NCBI GenBank assembly: GCA_014281115.1
Contig: JACONQ010000008.1
Coordinates: forward strand, 1,922,001 to 1,986,000
Length of the DNA stretch: 64,000 bases
Direction of reading: 5' to 3'
Source: Laburnicola sp. R22_1
Taxonomy: Eukaryota > Ascomycota > Dothideomycetes > Pleosporales > Didymosphaeriaceae
A program made the position numbers and the translations under genes. Under the pieces are notes generated by a model. It was not told the DNA's origin. It did no database searches and saw only the letters and a list, made by a program, of their open reading frames with translations. This document shows positions 1 to 13,396 of this stretch, one piece after another (the first letter of the stretch is position 1; each line of letters opens with the position of its first letter).

Positions 1-1130
1 AAGTGCAGGATGTTCGTCGTATCTTAATACTAACTATATAATCTTTTAAATCCTTTGCCTATGCCAAATGGCCCTTAGGAGGACGTTATCTTAGATTTTA
101 TTATAGACTTACCCCCTAGCCAAACACTTAGCCAAGTCTATAATGCTATTCTAGTAATAGTAGACCGTCTAACAAAGATAGCTTATTATATATTTGCTAG
201 AATAGATTAGGACACAAAGAACTTAGCAAAAGCCTAGATTTAGAATGTTATTAGATTACACGGTACTCCTAAGATAATCTTATTAGACAGAGGCCTAATA
301 ATAAACTCTTACTATTAGGACTCTTTTTATTATTACCTTAACACTATAAGAATATTATTATTAGCCTATTATCCGCAAACAGACGAGCAAACTAAAAGGC
401 AGAATTAGACGCTTAAGTAGTATCTTTAGTGTTTTTGCTGCCTAGAATAGAATAACTAGGCAAGGTAGTTACTAATTGTAGAATTTATATATAACAATAG
501 CGTAAACGCAGTAACTAAAGTAACTTCTTTTCGCGCATACCACAGAGCGGATCCTTATGCACTAGAATGGCCCGGAATACCGCTTAGCAATAGAGAATCG
601 CCACTAGGCACGTTAATTGTAGTAAGAGTTATCGTACTATAGGCTTAATACAGAACAAAGATCGTAGCGGCAAATAAGTACTAGAAGAAGTACGCTAATA
701 AGAAGAGGAAGCACCTTAGTCTTAAACTAGAGAATTAAGTATTTATATCTACTAGACATCTAAACTCCGCACAACCTAAGCGCAAACTTAATTGGAAGTT
801 TATTAGACTAGGCATAGTCAAGTACCCTATAGGGAAAGAAGCCTATAAAGTTAACTTCCCGAGATTAAACGTACACCTAGTCTTCTATATATTATTATTA
901 GAGCCATATAAACAAAGGGGAGCCATTAAGTCTTAAGTAGGTTCGATTGTAGACATCCTACGCACGTTTGGCAATAACGTGTATTATATAGAGAAGGTGC
1001 TAGAAAGTAGGCAGTTATTAGTTAGAACCTAGGAATACCTTATTAAATAAGAAGGTTACTTAGAAGAAAAAAACTTATAGGAGCCAGGTACTAATCTAAG
1101 TACTAACGCTATTAAAGAATTCTAAAAAAA
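1..1130 (+). mobile_element. Ty3/gypsy integrase and chromodomain relic
   Basis: Conceptual translation with many stops gives a gypsy integrase core: NAILVIVDRLTKIAYYI at about 140-195, GTPK-I-L-DRG at about 265-290, and YYPQTDEQTKRQN at about 365-410. A chromodomain follows at about 980-1,085 (ie-K-VLESRQ...EYLIK-EGYLEEKNL-EP). The order integrase then C-terminal chromodomain is that of the fungal chromovirus branch of Ty3/gypsy elements. Most stops are TAG or TAA where Gln or Trp is expected, as RIP would produce. The element runs in from before position 1, so reverse transcriptase and gag are not in the window. It is inactive. Confidence 0.85.
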
Positions 1131-2900
1131 GAAGAATATTCTAAAATGCTAGCAAAGAGACTCTTGTTCGGGTTAAACGACTACAAAAGGAGGATAAAAG
1201 AATCTTAGGAAATTTTAATAGGGAATTTTAATTTCTTTCTTCTATAGATAAGAGATTGGACTTAGGTTAACTATATAGTTAGAGAATTACTACGAAAAGT
1301 ACACTTACTACCTTTACTTATTTTTTCCTATAGAGGATTTTTTTACTATAATTATAGAAGTATTTAATAGTATAAGGTATCGCAAAGGCAATATAAACTT
1401 AAAAGATTATAGTATCTCTAGGGGTTAGTTAAAAAGAACTATAAAGGACCATAAGAGCATATTACACTTTACTTAGAGCCAAAAGAAGAGAATATTCTAA
1501 GATTCTGGATTTGAGATATTTTAGGGCGTCGCCGCCCACTAGAAGGCGCTATTTAAGTCCTAACAAACTCCTATATTATAGGGAGCCGTCACTCCTAGAA
1601 ACACTAAGGCATAATGGCCCCAGAGATCCCCCTTACATATATATATTGGCCTAAGGCCCCTAAAGGGGCCAAAAGCACTACTAAGAAGCTAAAAAGGTAC
1701 TATTCACAACTATGGCTATAAGTGGGACTCTTACTATTACCCTAGAACTTCTAATAACGCGTTAGTCTATATTTGTTCTACAACCGCGTTAGTATATAAT
1801 ATAATAGGATAAAAGGCGGAATTATAGACTTTATCTCGCTTTGGGGTCTCACCCTTATAGGTTGCGCGGTTAATAGCCTTCTTATAGTAATATTACTTAG
1901 TCTCGCGCTCTATATTAGTATAAGCGCGCTTCTTAGTAAAGCAATAGGTTAATTAATAGACATTGCTACTATTATAGATACAGAGATTCTATGCGTAAGG
2001 CTTAAACAAGCTAAGAAGTAATTAGTTAACAAAAAGCGCCATAAGGACGACTACACCTACTTAATGCAGTTTATAAGCCTCTTGGCAGTCTTATAGACAC
2101 GTTTCTTATTCTTATTAAAATTACTACTATAAAGGAGAGCCTAAGTAGCCATAAGACTATTAAGCTTAGCGTTAAAGTTAATAGGGTACTATATTATCTT
2201 AGTTAGCGGTATAATGGCGCCTAATATAGGCATATATTACTATAAGGCAGTGTGTATTCCAAATTAAGCAATTACTACACCTAGATAGCTAAACACTATT
2301 AATTTGAATTAATAGAATGAGTTTAGTATCTGAAAAGTGGTATGTGTAGAGTAGATCCCCCTTATGGATAAGTTTAACGCAACGAACGCACGGATTAGCA
2401 CTAGCGGGTTAGTTACGAGCTAACTCTGCCCGCTGTACGGTGAGCGTCTTCTTAAGAGCTATCTTACTGTAGAAAGGGACATTAGGACGCATTAGGACAA
2501 TAAGAGCAGGATAGTATATACCAAATTAACTAGTAGAGGCGCGAGGAGCAAGGGTGGTGCGAGGGCAGGCGAAAACCAAAACAACTATGCCAAGCCTCGC
2601 TTAACAGCACCTTCGGCTCCCAAATTAGTTAGGTGCCCTAGAGCACCTTAATGGCGTAATAGCACCTAATACAATAACAATCGTTGCTATATAGTTATAA
2701 GACTGGCAATTGTTTATTTTTTAAGCGAAGATAATAGGATATCGCACGTTTTAATCTCCTAGGGCAACCTGGGTCGGGTTAATCCTAGAAGGGGAATACT
2801 ATAAGGCCTTCTTATTACTTAGATAGCCAAATAGGGACTTATGTCTCCTTTAGGCCTAGCGGGAGTTTAGATAAAAATCACCTTACTTTGGATAAGAGTG
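1131..2900. other. AT-rich RIP-mutated DNA, unassigned
   Basis: This stretch lies between the chromodomain element and the minus-strand gypsy relic. It is CTAG/TATA-rich with stops in all frames and may hold long terminal repeats of either neighbour, but I could not pair any. About 2,330-2,660 is less mutated, with intact CpG, CpA and TpG. Within it, 2,401-2,436 is an imperfect inverted repeat (AGCGGGTTAG / CTAA..CCCGCT). No gene was recognised. Confidence 0.5.
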
Positions 2901-5900
2901 GGTAGCAATTTGTCTTATTACTACTTACCTCCTAATATTATCCTATTCTGCCTTATTAACTATTAGGCATCCTAGTAACGCCCTTATACTATTTCTAGAT
3001 TATATCTATTCCCTATATAGAGTATAGCTTTTTTACTACCCTTTTGGTAAAATACGTCTAATATTTAGCGCAAGTCTTAATATATTTCTTAACACTCTAA
3101 TATAGATTTACCTAGTAGTAACGTACTACGATTTTCCTCTAGGTGCCTTCTTATTCTTAATAGCCTAATTCCTTATAGAGTTGTTATAAAATATCTGCCT
3201 ATTAGACTAGGTTATCTATAACTCTACGTAGCGGCCTGTTTTCTATAGTTTAATACTATAGTATACTTCTTACAACTCTATACTTCTAAGCTTATAGTCT
3301 AATATGCCTTTAGTTTTTCTTAGATAGGCCTTTAGGCATAGTTAGGGTTGCAAGCTAGATTGTAATATTACGAAAGTATTTAGTACACAGGTTAGAGAGA
3401 ATTTTAGGCAGGTTGTTTATAGTAGGCTCCGTATATTCTATTTTTACTTTAGCCTCTTTACCTATAGCAGAGAATGCAATACTAATATACCGTAAATACT
3501 TCTTAATAAAGTTCGTAACATCTTCTTTTGGCTATTTAGAAGGGACCTAACCCTTTTACTATTTGCGTCTTAAGAGCGTATTAGTAACTATATTCTTGCG
3601 CTCTAAGACGTGGCAGATATTAAACTCCCAGAGTGTTAGAAGTGCCAACTAGCAAATTATTAAAGCCCCTGATAAGTTAGTTGCACTGCGATTTAGCTAG
3701 GCAATTAAGGTATAAGAGTTAGTTTCTATAACAAAGTGTATTCTATAGATCTAGAATTAAAACTTTTTAAGCGTAAGAAGAAGGGCTTTGCACTTATACT
3801 TTCCTAAATCCTAGTTATATTTACTTTAAAACTAAATATCTAATTTAAACTACACTAGATAAAGAAGACTATCTAGTCTAGATTACTATAGTACGGCTCC
3901 CTATCTAATTTTGCTGCCATTTACTAAGATTACTACTTTTTATAATGGCTCTAAGTAGTTAATAGACACTAATACTAGAGTAGAAGTAATACTCTTCTTT
4001 AATTACTACATTACTATATTCTCTATAATTTTCTAGTAAAACTCTACACCCTTACGTAGTAGTGTAAATAGTGGTGCGGCAATCTTTACAAAGTTTTTAA
4101 TCTAGATTTAATAGTACACATAAACTCTAAGACAGATTTAGATATCTTTAGCGTAGTTATAAGGCGGCCATTTAATAATATTAGCCACTTTTTTTTAGAA
4201 TAGGTGTTAACTATTCTTATTAACTATGTAGCTAACTATGTCTATAGTAGCGTAGCCCTAGTTAGACTTCTTACCTAACGCAGTAACGCCCGCTAGTTCC
4301 ATATCTACTAGAACCTAATCGAGATTTATAAAGTGTTCTATAATATATTTATAGATTTCTTTCTTAAGCATCTCTTTATTATAGTTAGTCTTCGGGCCCT
4401 TTACTATAATATCGTCTATATAAGGCATATAATAAAAGGGAATCTAGTTTTAAATTTTTTTTATAATAATCCACATAAACTTAGCCACAGAATTAATTGT
4501 TCCTATAGGCAACGTGCACTGCTAGATAAGTCCCAGAGGCGTATAGAATATAGTTATAGCGCGGGGAAGTTTATAAAGAATTACTTAGTCATATTTAGAA
4601 AAAAAGTTAATAAGGAATATTATAAGACAACTAGTAAACTCTTATAAGAACTCGTTAGGATTTGGAAGAAGATTGCCATCTTAAACTATAATACTATTAA
4701 TGCGTTAGGCGTTATTAATTAGTTAGTATCCTTTATCCTTCTTCTTAACTAAAAACCATAGGTTGCAATATAGACTTCTACTATACTCTAGCACGCCCCA
4801 ATTAAGCCTCTACTGTACTATATTAATAACCACATTCCTAAGTTTCTAAGAAACTAGAAAGTATAATTCCTTCTAAGCGACATAGTTAACTATATAAATC
4901 TTAACTAGTAGAGCTATATTAGGATACACTCGCCCCAACTTAGTAAATTTAAAAGACAGGGCTGGTTCCCTTTAATATAAGACTTTTAGCAATATGTCTC
5001 TTTTCTAAGATAAGAAATCTAGGCCAATCTTTATTTTCGTAATCCGTTCTAGTGTTAACTAATCGCCTCTTAGAAATTCCGCCCACTAGTTAAGGAGGTA
5101 TTTGTTAAATGGCTAAGGCCTAGTGTTAGTCCTCTTTCGCTTTTTTATAGCCTCCTGCTTCTAGTCTAACTGGCCCTTAATATTCTAAGGCTTAACGCCT
5201 AAGTTATATATAGAATTAACCTTCTTATCCTTAGTCTTATATATAGTGTTTACTTTAAAAGCTATTCTAGTTCTATTAATTGTCTTTATCTATTCTATCT
5301 AAAACGCGTCGCTCTTAACCCTTATTGCCTTTTTAGACTCAATCTACATAGTTAGAGTCTAGAGAATCTTATTAACTTCTTCGTCGCAGCCTAGTAAATT
5401 AATAACTAGAAGTCCTTAGTTATCTTAAATAACAATGCCACTATCTATATGCCTCCTAATTATACCTTAATTAGCATAGTAGATAAAATCCTTATTTAGA
5501 TTCGTCACTAACTAGTTCTTATTAGTGTCCCATATAAGCTATTTATTTCTATTCGCGATTTTCTCTTTGCAAGTTAGCACTGCCTAATTTAGCGCCTACT
5601 TCTAGGCCCTTGGCCCCAATTCCTACTTAAGCTTAATATTAGCCTTACTTGTTATTAATATTAACTTATAGCGAAGCCACTACTCTAAGACTATATTAGC
5701 GCTAAGTTCTAGGTATTCTGGGTGCTTAGAAATGCTAGCCCTGGCTACTACGTTCCCTTAAAGTTTTCTATTGCCTTAGTAATAATTGCGCCTCTTAGGT
5801 TAAATAGGTTAGCGCGAGTGGCTACGAATCGCGTAGAGTAGAGCTTCTTATTATCCTATAGCTTATAGTAGGTCTTGCCATTATTTTTATAGAAGAATTT

Positions 5901-8900
5901 CGCCTTCGCGTTCGCTAAGAATAGGTTTCCTAGAATAATAGCGCTAGATAAGAACCTAACAACAAATAGCGTTGTTGCAATAATAACCTAGCCTACTCTA
6001 ATTAGGGCTTAAAACACGACACCTTAGATATCCTTATAATTGCTATTTATAGTTATTAGTTTTACACTTTATAATTAAAGTGGTATAGATATAATCTAGA
6101 GGCCTATAGCTTTAGTAGTATTAAGGTAGATAGTATTTAATTCCGCACCTGTGTTAAGTAAGGCACTTATCTAATACTTATTAATCTAGCATATTACTTA
6201 GGGATAGTCTCTTTTTATATATTTAACTCCTAATTCTCTCTTAAGATCCTTCCTATTAGTAGTAGTTATAGTTAGTGTCGCTTTACTAAACTGTGTCTTT
6301 ATAATTAATACGCCTATACTAGCTGCCTAGTTTACCTATAGTAGTGCTTAAGATAAATTTAATTTATAAGGCCCATAGCAAGTGACTACTCTATTCTCGA
6401 GCTTAACTAACATCTATTTAGGAACTTAGATTCTAGAGATAGGTGCGCAGTTAGCGTGTCTAGCGTCTAAGTCTTTATTAGTTACTTTCTTTATAGTGGC
6501 GGCTAGTGTCCGCAGCTAGTATAGGTCTTCTTTGCTAAAAGCATCCTTAAATATCGCCTTTTTAACTTCTAGCATATTGCTAAGTACTTCTTAGACCGTT
6601 AGGCTAACTCTAGTGTTTATTACTTAGGACAGCATATCTTTAGAACTGCCCACTAGAATATTAACTAGTTTTGTTTTCTTTTTGGCCGCGGAAATCTCCT
6701 TCCTTAGGGTCGGACCTAAGATATTATCGGGTCCGCGCATCTCCACATCTTCTATGCCTTCTATTAGGAAATCTTATTCTAAAAAAGACATCCGCTTTAT
6801 TCTTCTTCTATTCTTCTTATTATTATCCTTCCTCCTATAAATCGCGGGAATGTCTTGTTTAGAAACTTTAATATTCACAATTATCTCTACCTTTAGCAAT
6901 TCTCTACGACTTAGTTGGGTTGTTAGAGCGTTTAAGCTTACAGCTTATAGTTTACACAGTAGATTTAGAGATTAAACTATTACTAGTATATTTTTGTCTA
7001 GAATAGCTTGCTCTCTTTAAGCCGCTTTAAATTCCTCTTTAGAGAGGAGACTAGGTACTATTGTCTTATTAAACGCGAACTAGCTGCTGTTAGCTTCTAT
7101 AACTAATTCCACCTAGCAAGTCATCGCTATTATCATAGTTCTCTAACTCTAAGATATCTATAGGGCCTTCTCTATTAATCTATCTATTCGCCACTTATTC
7201 TATACTAGGCAGATTAGCATTTAGTTCTGCTTGCCCCTAGTGCTAATACGTTGGATTTCGCCCTAATTATTATTTAGTTGGCCCTACTAGACCCTTCGTA
7301 ATTCTATATTATAGTACACCCATCTATTATTCTTAAGTAAATTTCTCTCCTCGCATTCCCTATTTATAATAATATGGTCCTTCCTATATCTAAAGTATTC
7401 TTTAAAATAATTATCTTCTTACTATATTAGGTCTATTACTACTGTGACTACGTACATATTAACTCGCATTAGCGCTACTATATAGGCCTAAGACTAGGTT
7501 AGTACGTAGTACTAGGGCCATTATAGTACTATCTGCTTTAGAGCCTGCTCTACCCTTATAGTAATTTTCTAGCGGATAGCCGAGTTTAATAGAATCTCTA
7601 TTTCTTAAGAATCCTAGTTCTAAACTAGAACGTTCTAAAGCCTTATAGCCTTAAGCCTTTTAGTTAGCTCGTCCACTTCGTATTAAGAGATAGTTAAGCC
7701 CAGGGTTACTTACGCGCCTAGAGCTTCTTATAGTCTTACTTATTAAAGATTTAAGTTAAGTCTAGCGGGTTAGAAAACACTCTGCGGCATTAATAGTACT
7801 TGTAGCTTAATAGTCTAAGATAGCATTAGCGCTTAGATTCGATATGTTGGATCTAGTATGTGTTCTTCTAACTAGATTCGAGCCCTACTTAAAAGCCATC
7901 TCTCTATTATATTAAAGTTAAGCTCTATGAGTCTCTCTATTAACTAATTGTTCTTTATTAGGATATTGCCCGCTAGCTGCTTACTTAGGCCTTAAATAAG
8001 AAGCATACCCTTCTAGCTTTCTATAACTATATCTACTCTTAGACATTTTCCAAACCTAATTGCGAACTAGTCTAGTAAATTATAAATATTAAGGTTTGTT
8101 ATTACTTAACACTATGCTAGCCACGCCTTTAATACTTTCTTTATCTCCTTAGTTTAGGCCTAATTCTAACTGCGCTAACGCCTACGCATAGTCACCTATA
8201 GCTTTTACCATACCCCTTCTTCTCCTGCCTTAGAGTATTCTAGCATTAAGAAGTTAAGCACATCCTAAATCTCTTAGCTACAATATTCCTTAACTCTAAC
8301 AACCTTGTCTTTTTTAGAGTACTAGTAGTGATTCGCGCGTTTTTTATAGTCTTAAAGAAACTAGGTTATATTATCTCCTATAAAGTGCAGCTCCTTGCCT
8401 AAGAATAGGTTAGGTTTCGTAATAAGGCTCTACACTAGATTCTACTAGGTGGCTTTGTTAGTAAGAAATTATAGGACTATTACTATTTGCGCTATAAGGG
8501 CATTAGCGTCTTTAGCTAGCTAAGGCGACATTAGTGCTTTCCCTTTAGATTTTTATAAGGAGCTTTTTATAAGGGACGAAGACCCTCTAGCGAGTGTATA
8601 GATACTCTTATTAGTTAAGCTTATTATCTCTACAAAACTAACAGCCTAAGGAGATTTCGGGCTTAGGTTCTTGCGCTTTCTAAGTGCTAGAATATTAAGG
8701 AACTTACGCATCTCGCCATAATCTAGGCCCTCTAACTAGAATCGCTAATGATTGTTTAGTCTTCTAGTGGCAGATATTATTATTACTAGTTATCTAGTTA
8801 GTTTCTTAGGTAGTTAGAGTTAGTGTTCTAGTTCTTCTTTTTTTCTATTTCTGCCTCCGCGTACCTATACTTGTTATTATCTCTTAGCTTTCTCTAACTT

Positions 8901-9000
8901 CGTCTTAGTTTTGAGTTCTAAGGGTAATGCAGTATCTAGCTTTAGTCCTTTCCTTAGTCTAGATCTGGGTACCCTAGTCTATTCTTAGTTCTTGTCTATT
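2900..9000 (-). mobile_element. Ty3/gypsy gag-pol relic
   Basis: Minus-strand translation reads, in pol order: a retropepsin-like motif ALLNTGAELN near 6,140-6,180; reverse transcriptase with PYIDDIIVKGPKT at about 4,390-4,432; RNase H with NFVKIAAPLFTLLRKGVEF near 4,050-4,115 and ALLLTLKKF...HVLERKN-VTNTLLRR at about 3,560-3,800; then a decayed integrase N-terminal region to about 2,900. The stretch 6,500-9,000 is where gag should lie but has no recognisable motif. The protease Asp is Asn (DTGA to NTGA), a change RIP gives when the codon follows a T. All frames are broken by TAG/TAA. The ends and long terminal repeats were not found, so the limits are approximate. Confidence 0.8.
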
Positions 9001-9134
9001 TATAATTGCTTAGTTGTCTAGTCCTAGCGGGATAATTTTAGCTCTAAGCGTCTTTTAGCGCCTAGTTCTAACTGCTTCTTAATCTAGGCTTCTATTTTTA
9101 TTCTATTTCTATACTCCTTATGCCTAGGCCTATG

Positions 9135-9530
9135 CTCTACGCATAATATTATGTGTATACTAAGGTTATTATTTTTCATTATTTGTTTCTAGAGGCTTAA
9201 TAGTCCAACTCTAAGAGTCGCTTAGTGCCTAGTTCTAGTTATTTCCTAGTCTAGATCTTAGTCTAGTCTAGTCTAGCTCTAGAGTCCACGCTCTATACAT
9301 AATTTGTGTATATGCTAGAGTTATTAGTGTTTATTATTTGTTCCTAGAGGCTCGATGTTTTAACTCTAAGAGTCGTTTAGTGCCTAGTTCTGGTTATTTT
9401 CTAGTCTAGGTCTTAGTCTAGTCTAGTGCTAGTCTAGTCTAGTCTAGTTCTAAAGCCCACACTCTATGCCTAATTTGTGTATATGCTAGGATTATTAGTA
9501 TTTATTATTCGTTATTTATTCTTAGTAGTG
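9135..9530. repeat. Tandem repeat, about 2.4 copies of 156-171 bp
   Basis: Units start at about 9,135, 9,291 and 9,462, each beginning CTCTAYGCMTAAT and running into TTATTTGTT, TAGAGG, CTAAGAGTCG and TAGTGCCTAGTTCT blocks. Each unit ends in a (TCTAG)n pentamer run (about 9,255-9,282 and 9,415-9,450), whose length accounts for the period difference. The array sits upstream of the minus-strand gypsy relic, so it could be part of that element's untranslated leader or LTR. Confidence 0.75.
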
Positions 9531-10004
9531 CGATTTAGTAAGGGCTAGTATAGTAGCTAATTAAAGCTTAGATTATATTTCTATTTAAAGGTTAGCGCTA
9601 TGCTTAGTTGTACCTAATTTTGCCCCTAAGTCTCTTTTAGAGTTTCTTTTTATCCCTAGTATACGCTGTTCCGCACACCGCTGCGCGCCGCTATTATTCT
9701 ATCTTGTCTTTTTCTTAGGCAACACTACTTATATATATTAGAGTACTAATATAATGGCCTTTCTAAGGTTAAGGTTTTAGAAGTTTAAGTCGCGGGTTAG
9801 TCGCTAATTTTATAGAAGAACCTAGTCCTAATTAAGACTTAGTAAAAAGATAGATTAAGTTGTGTATACTAAAAGAAAGAAACCGCCTATTAAATCCTTA
9901 AGAGCCAATCGGGCACCGGCTTACCACGTGACTCGTGTAGTGAAGTTCATTCTACCACAATATAGAAGTTGCTAGAGTATACTAGAATAGATTATAAATA
10001 TAGT

Positions 10005-10325
10005 ATATTATTAATATAGATTAATAATCTAAAAACTCTAGAAATTTCTACCTAGTTCTAGAAGATTCTATTAGTAAATATAAGCTTATTAGTAATACTT
10101 AGTAATATTTAATTACGAATAGAACTTTCTAGAATTAAATAGACTATTCTAGAAATTTATAATTATTAATATAGATTAGTAATTAAGAAAGTTCTAGAAG
10201 TTTCTTCATGTTTCTACTTAGTTCTAGAAGATTCTATTAGTAATATCTAATTACTAATAGAAGTCTCTAGAATACTATAGAGTATTCTAGAAACTTTACA
10301 TTATTAATATAGATTAGTAATATGA
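10005..10325. repeat. Diverged tandem repeat, about 140-160-bp unit
   Basis: The block TTATTAATATAGATTARTAAT occurs at about 10,008, 10,165 and 10,303. Between these, the strings CTAGTTCTAGAAGATTCTAT and TATTCTAGAAA recur in the same order. The array lies just upstream of the hAT transposase relic and may be its subterminal repeat region, but no terminal inverted repeat was identified. Confidence 0.65.
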
Positions 10326-10479
10326 GAAGAAGAATATATATAGAGTACTTCTCTCCCTTTTACTTATCTATTATAAGTTACTTTTTATAATACTTTTATA
10401 TCTTTTACTTTATATATTTAAAGCGTTATATTTACTACCTTATATTATAAACTCTCTACTACTATAACTATTTTATAAG

Positions 10480-10790
10480 CTAGTTCTTATTAGATATATT
10501 TTAGAAGTTATTCTTTAGCTTTACTTTATAAGTTATACTTAATAAGTTACTTTTTATAGTTATACTTTATAAGTTACTTTTTATAGTTATACTTAATAAG
10601 TTACTTTTTATAAGTTATACTTTACAAGTTACTTTTTATAAGTTATACTTTATAAGTTACTTTTTATAGTTATACTTTATAAGTTACTTTTTTAAGTTAT
10701 ACTTTATAAGTTATTCTTTATAAGTTACCTTTTATAAGTTATACTTTATAAGTTACCTTTTATAGCTATTCTTTATAAGTTTAGCTTTTA
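10480..10790. repeat. Short tandem array of ATAAGTTACTTTTTATAGTTATACTT units
   Basis: About ten imperfect copies of a 17-30-bp AT-only unit (variants of TTATAAGTTACTTTTTATA and GTTATACTT) lie directly before the hAT transposase start at 10,851. This may be the 5' untranslated or subterminal region of the hAT element, or simple-sequence expansion in RIP-mutated DNA. Confidence 0.8.
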
Positions 10791-10850
10791 AACTAATTTA
10801 GTTTTATTTATATACTTTAATAACTTATCTGTTTTTATATAATAATTAAT

Positions 10851-13083
10851 ATGGAAAATATTAGTAAAAAAATTTCTATTAATTCTCCTAATTTTACTTT
10901 ACCTTCTTTAGAAGATAGTAAAGAATTATTTAAAAATAGGCTGTTTACTAGAGAGTTATTACCTATTAAAGAAGGAGATAATAAAAGAATTTTAATTAAT
11001 TGTAATAATTATATTTATAATACTAAATCTAGTTGGCCTATTAATACTAGTAATTTAAAAAGACACTACGAAAAGAAACATCCTAGATTATTATTAAATA
11101 ATAGTATAGAAAATAGTATAGAAAGTAGTTCTAATTTAGAAGAAAGTAGTTTTTCTACTAATTTATCTACTAGTACTAATCTTTTAAGAAAAAGATCTAG
11201 TTTTGTATTATTTAGTAGCGAAGACTACAGAAGATTTTTATTACACTTTATAATTAGTAATAATTTACCTTTTAGTTTAGTAGAAAGTAATAGTTTTAAT
11301 AATTTATTAAAATATTTAAAAGATAATTTATCTACTATTAGTAGACGTACCCTAAAAGAGAATTTAGATATATTATATAAAGAGAAGGCTAAGGATATTA
11401 AACTTTTATTAAATAATAATAATAATAGTAGATTTTCTATTACGTTAGACGAATGGAATTCTAGTAATAATATAGACTTTTTAGCTATTACTATATATTA
11501 TTATAATAATAATTTTAAACTAGAAAACTTTATATTAGAATTTAAGACTTTAAATAGTGTTGAGGCCTATGCTAGCCCTATTTTATATAATTTTTTAAAT
11601 ACTATTTTAAAAGAGTATAAAATAAGAAAAGATTAGTATCTATTACTAGAGATAATGTCTTCCCTATTAATATCTTAGTAGAAATAATAAGTTGTAATTA
11701 TAAAGAAGAATAGAATATAGATATAATAGATACTAAATATGTAGCACATATTGTAAATATAACTAGTAATACCTTTTTATCTTATACTTTTTTATTTCTA
11801 ATAATAATAAAAATTTAATAATACTATAAATAATTTAAGAAATAGAAATTCTAATTTAGAAGGTTTCTATATAACTATTAATACGTTGCCTAATACTATA
11901 AGAAGTATTATTAATGCTATTAGATATAATCACTTTGTAAAAAATAACTTTAAAAAATAGTAAAAGAGAGAAATCCTAGTAAATATAGTATGAAAATTGT
12001 AATTTAAGATAATAGTACTAGGTGGCTTTCTACGTATAATATGCTTAATAGATTTATTGATTTTAGAGAAGAAATAAATATATTATTAAAGAAACTAAGT
12101 GAATCTACTAATTCTAAAAAGAAAAATATTAATATAGATACTTATTTTATTAGTAACGAAGAATGAAATTATTTAATTCTTATTAGAGATATTTTAGAAA
12201 CCTTTAAAAGGCCTACTATAAAACTACAAGCTAGTAATTATTCTACTATTTTTATACTATACCTTATATAACTAAAGTTATACAAAATCTAGAACGTTAT
12301 ACTCTTAGTAATATAGAACAATTTAATCCTTTTTAGCTCTAGCTATTTTAGAATATTATCCTATTAATACTAATAATAGAGATAAATTATGAGATTTATA
12401 TTTAGCTACAGTATTAGATCCCCAGTTTAAATTAGAAGTTTTTTAAAAAAGCACTTAAATTATCGTTATACTATAATAAAACAAATAGAGAAATATTATT
12501 ATAAAGTTTATTATAAATATAAGGAAGAATATTTAAGAGATTTAGAAATTAGAGATTCTACTATAATCTCTTCTAGTAATAATAATAATAATAGTAATAA
12601 TAATAATAGTAATAGAAGTAATACTCTTTTAAATAGTAATGATGATCTTTTTATTACTAGTAATAGAAATATTAATAATTCTAATAAAGAAGAAATAGAA
12701 ATATACTTAGAAGAGAAAAGAGTTACTAATAAAATTAATATAATAGATTATTATAAAGGTAATAAAGATAGGTTTCCTATTATGTATAATATAGCTAAAG
12801 ACTATTTAACTATATTACCTAGTTCTACACCTAGTAAAACTATATTTAGTAAAGTAGGAGATATAGTAACTAAAAAAGAAATAGATTATTATCTAATACT
12901 ATAAAGCAATTAATTAGTTTAAAGACTTAGAATGTTATAGAAGACAAAGAAGAATTAATAAACGATAATAAATATAGTTTTAATAAAGATAAGGAATTAA
13001 GTAGTATTAATTTAGAAAATATAGAATTAGAAAACTATAGTAGCTCTACGTCTATTAATACTTCTTCTACTAATAAAGAATAA
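10851..13083 (+). pseudogene. hAT-family transposase relic
   Basis: The first 261 codons (10,851-11,636) are open. They include a degenerate BED-type finger (LINC...NTSNLKRHYEKKHP, residues about 48-77) and the hAT catalytic start (SITLDEWNSSNNIDFLAITIYYY, within residues about 198-222). Beyond 11,636 the reading continues with shifts and stops through ITRDNVFPINI to the hATC dimerisation region at about 12,740-12,930 (DRFPIMYNIAKDYLTI, then PSKTIFSKVGDIV). It ends at a TAA near 13,083. Domain order and overall length fit a hAT transposase of about 700 residues. The codons are almost purely A/T (AAT, TTA, AGT). The first third is oddly free of stops compared with every other relic here. Terminal inverted repeats and the 8-bp target duplication were not found. 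Confidence 0.8.
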
Positions 13084-13396
13084 AAAAATTTAATAACTAT
13101 AGTATAGTATAAAGTTATATATACTAAATAAAGATTTAAGTCTAATTTTTACTATTAATATACTTAATTATATGCTATTTTAGAGTATTACTATATAGTT
13201 ACTTTGTTTATTATTATTTGTTTTTTCTATAGTTAGTTCTTTATATAGTAGCTTAATAGATATTTTTTTCTCTTAATACTTTCTTAGTTTAGATTATTAT
13301 AAAATGTATAGTACTATTCTCCTTTACTAATATCTTTTTATATAATATTAATAGGTATTTTTTAAAGTCTACTTATTAGACTACTATATATACTAT

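Noticed and set aside
4333..4647. Plus-strand 104-codon frame
   Set aside because: Antisense to the gypsy RT carrying the YIDD motif on the minus strand.
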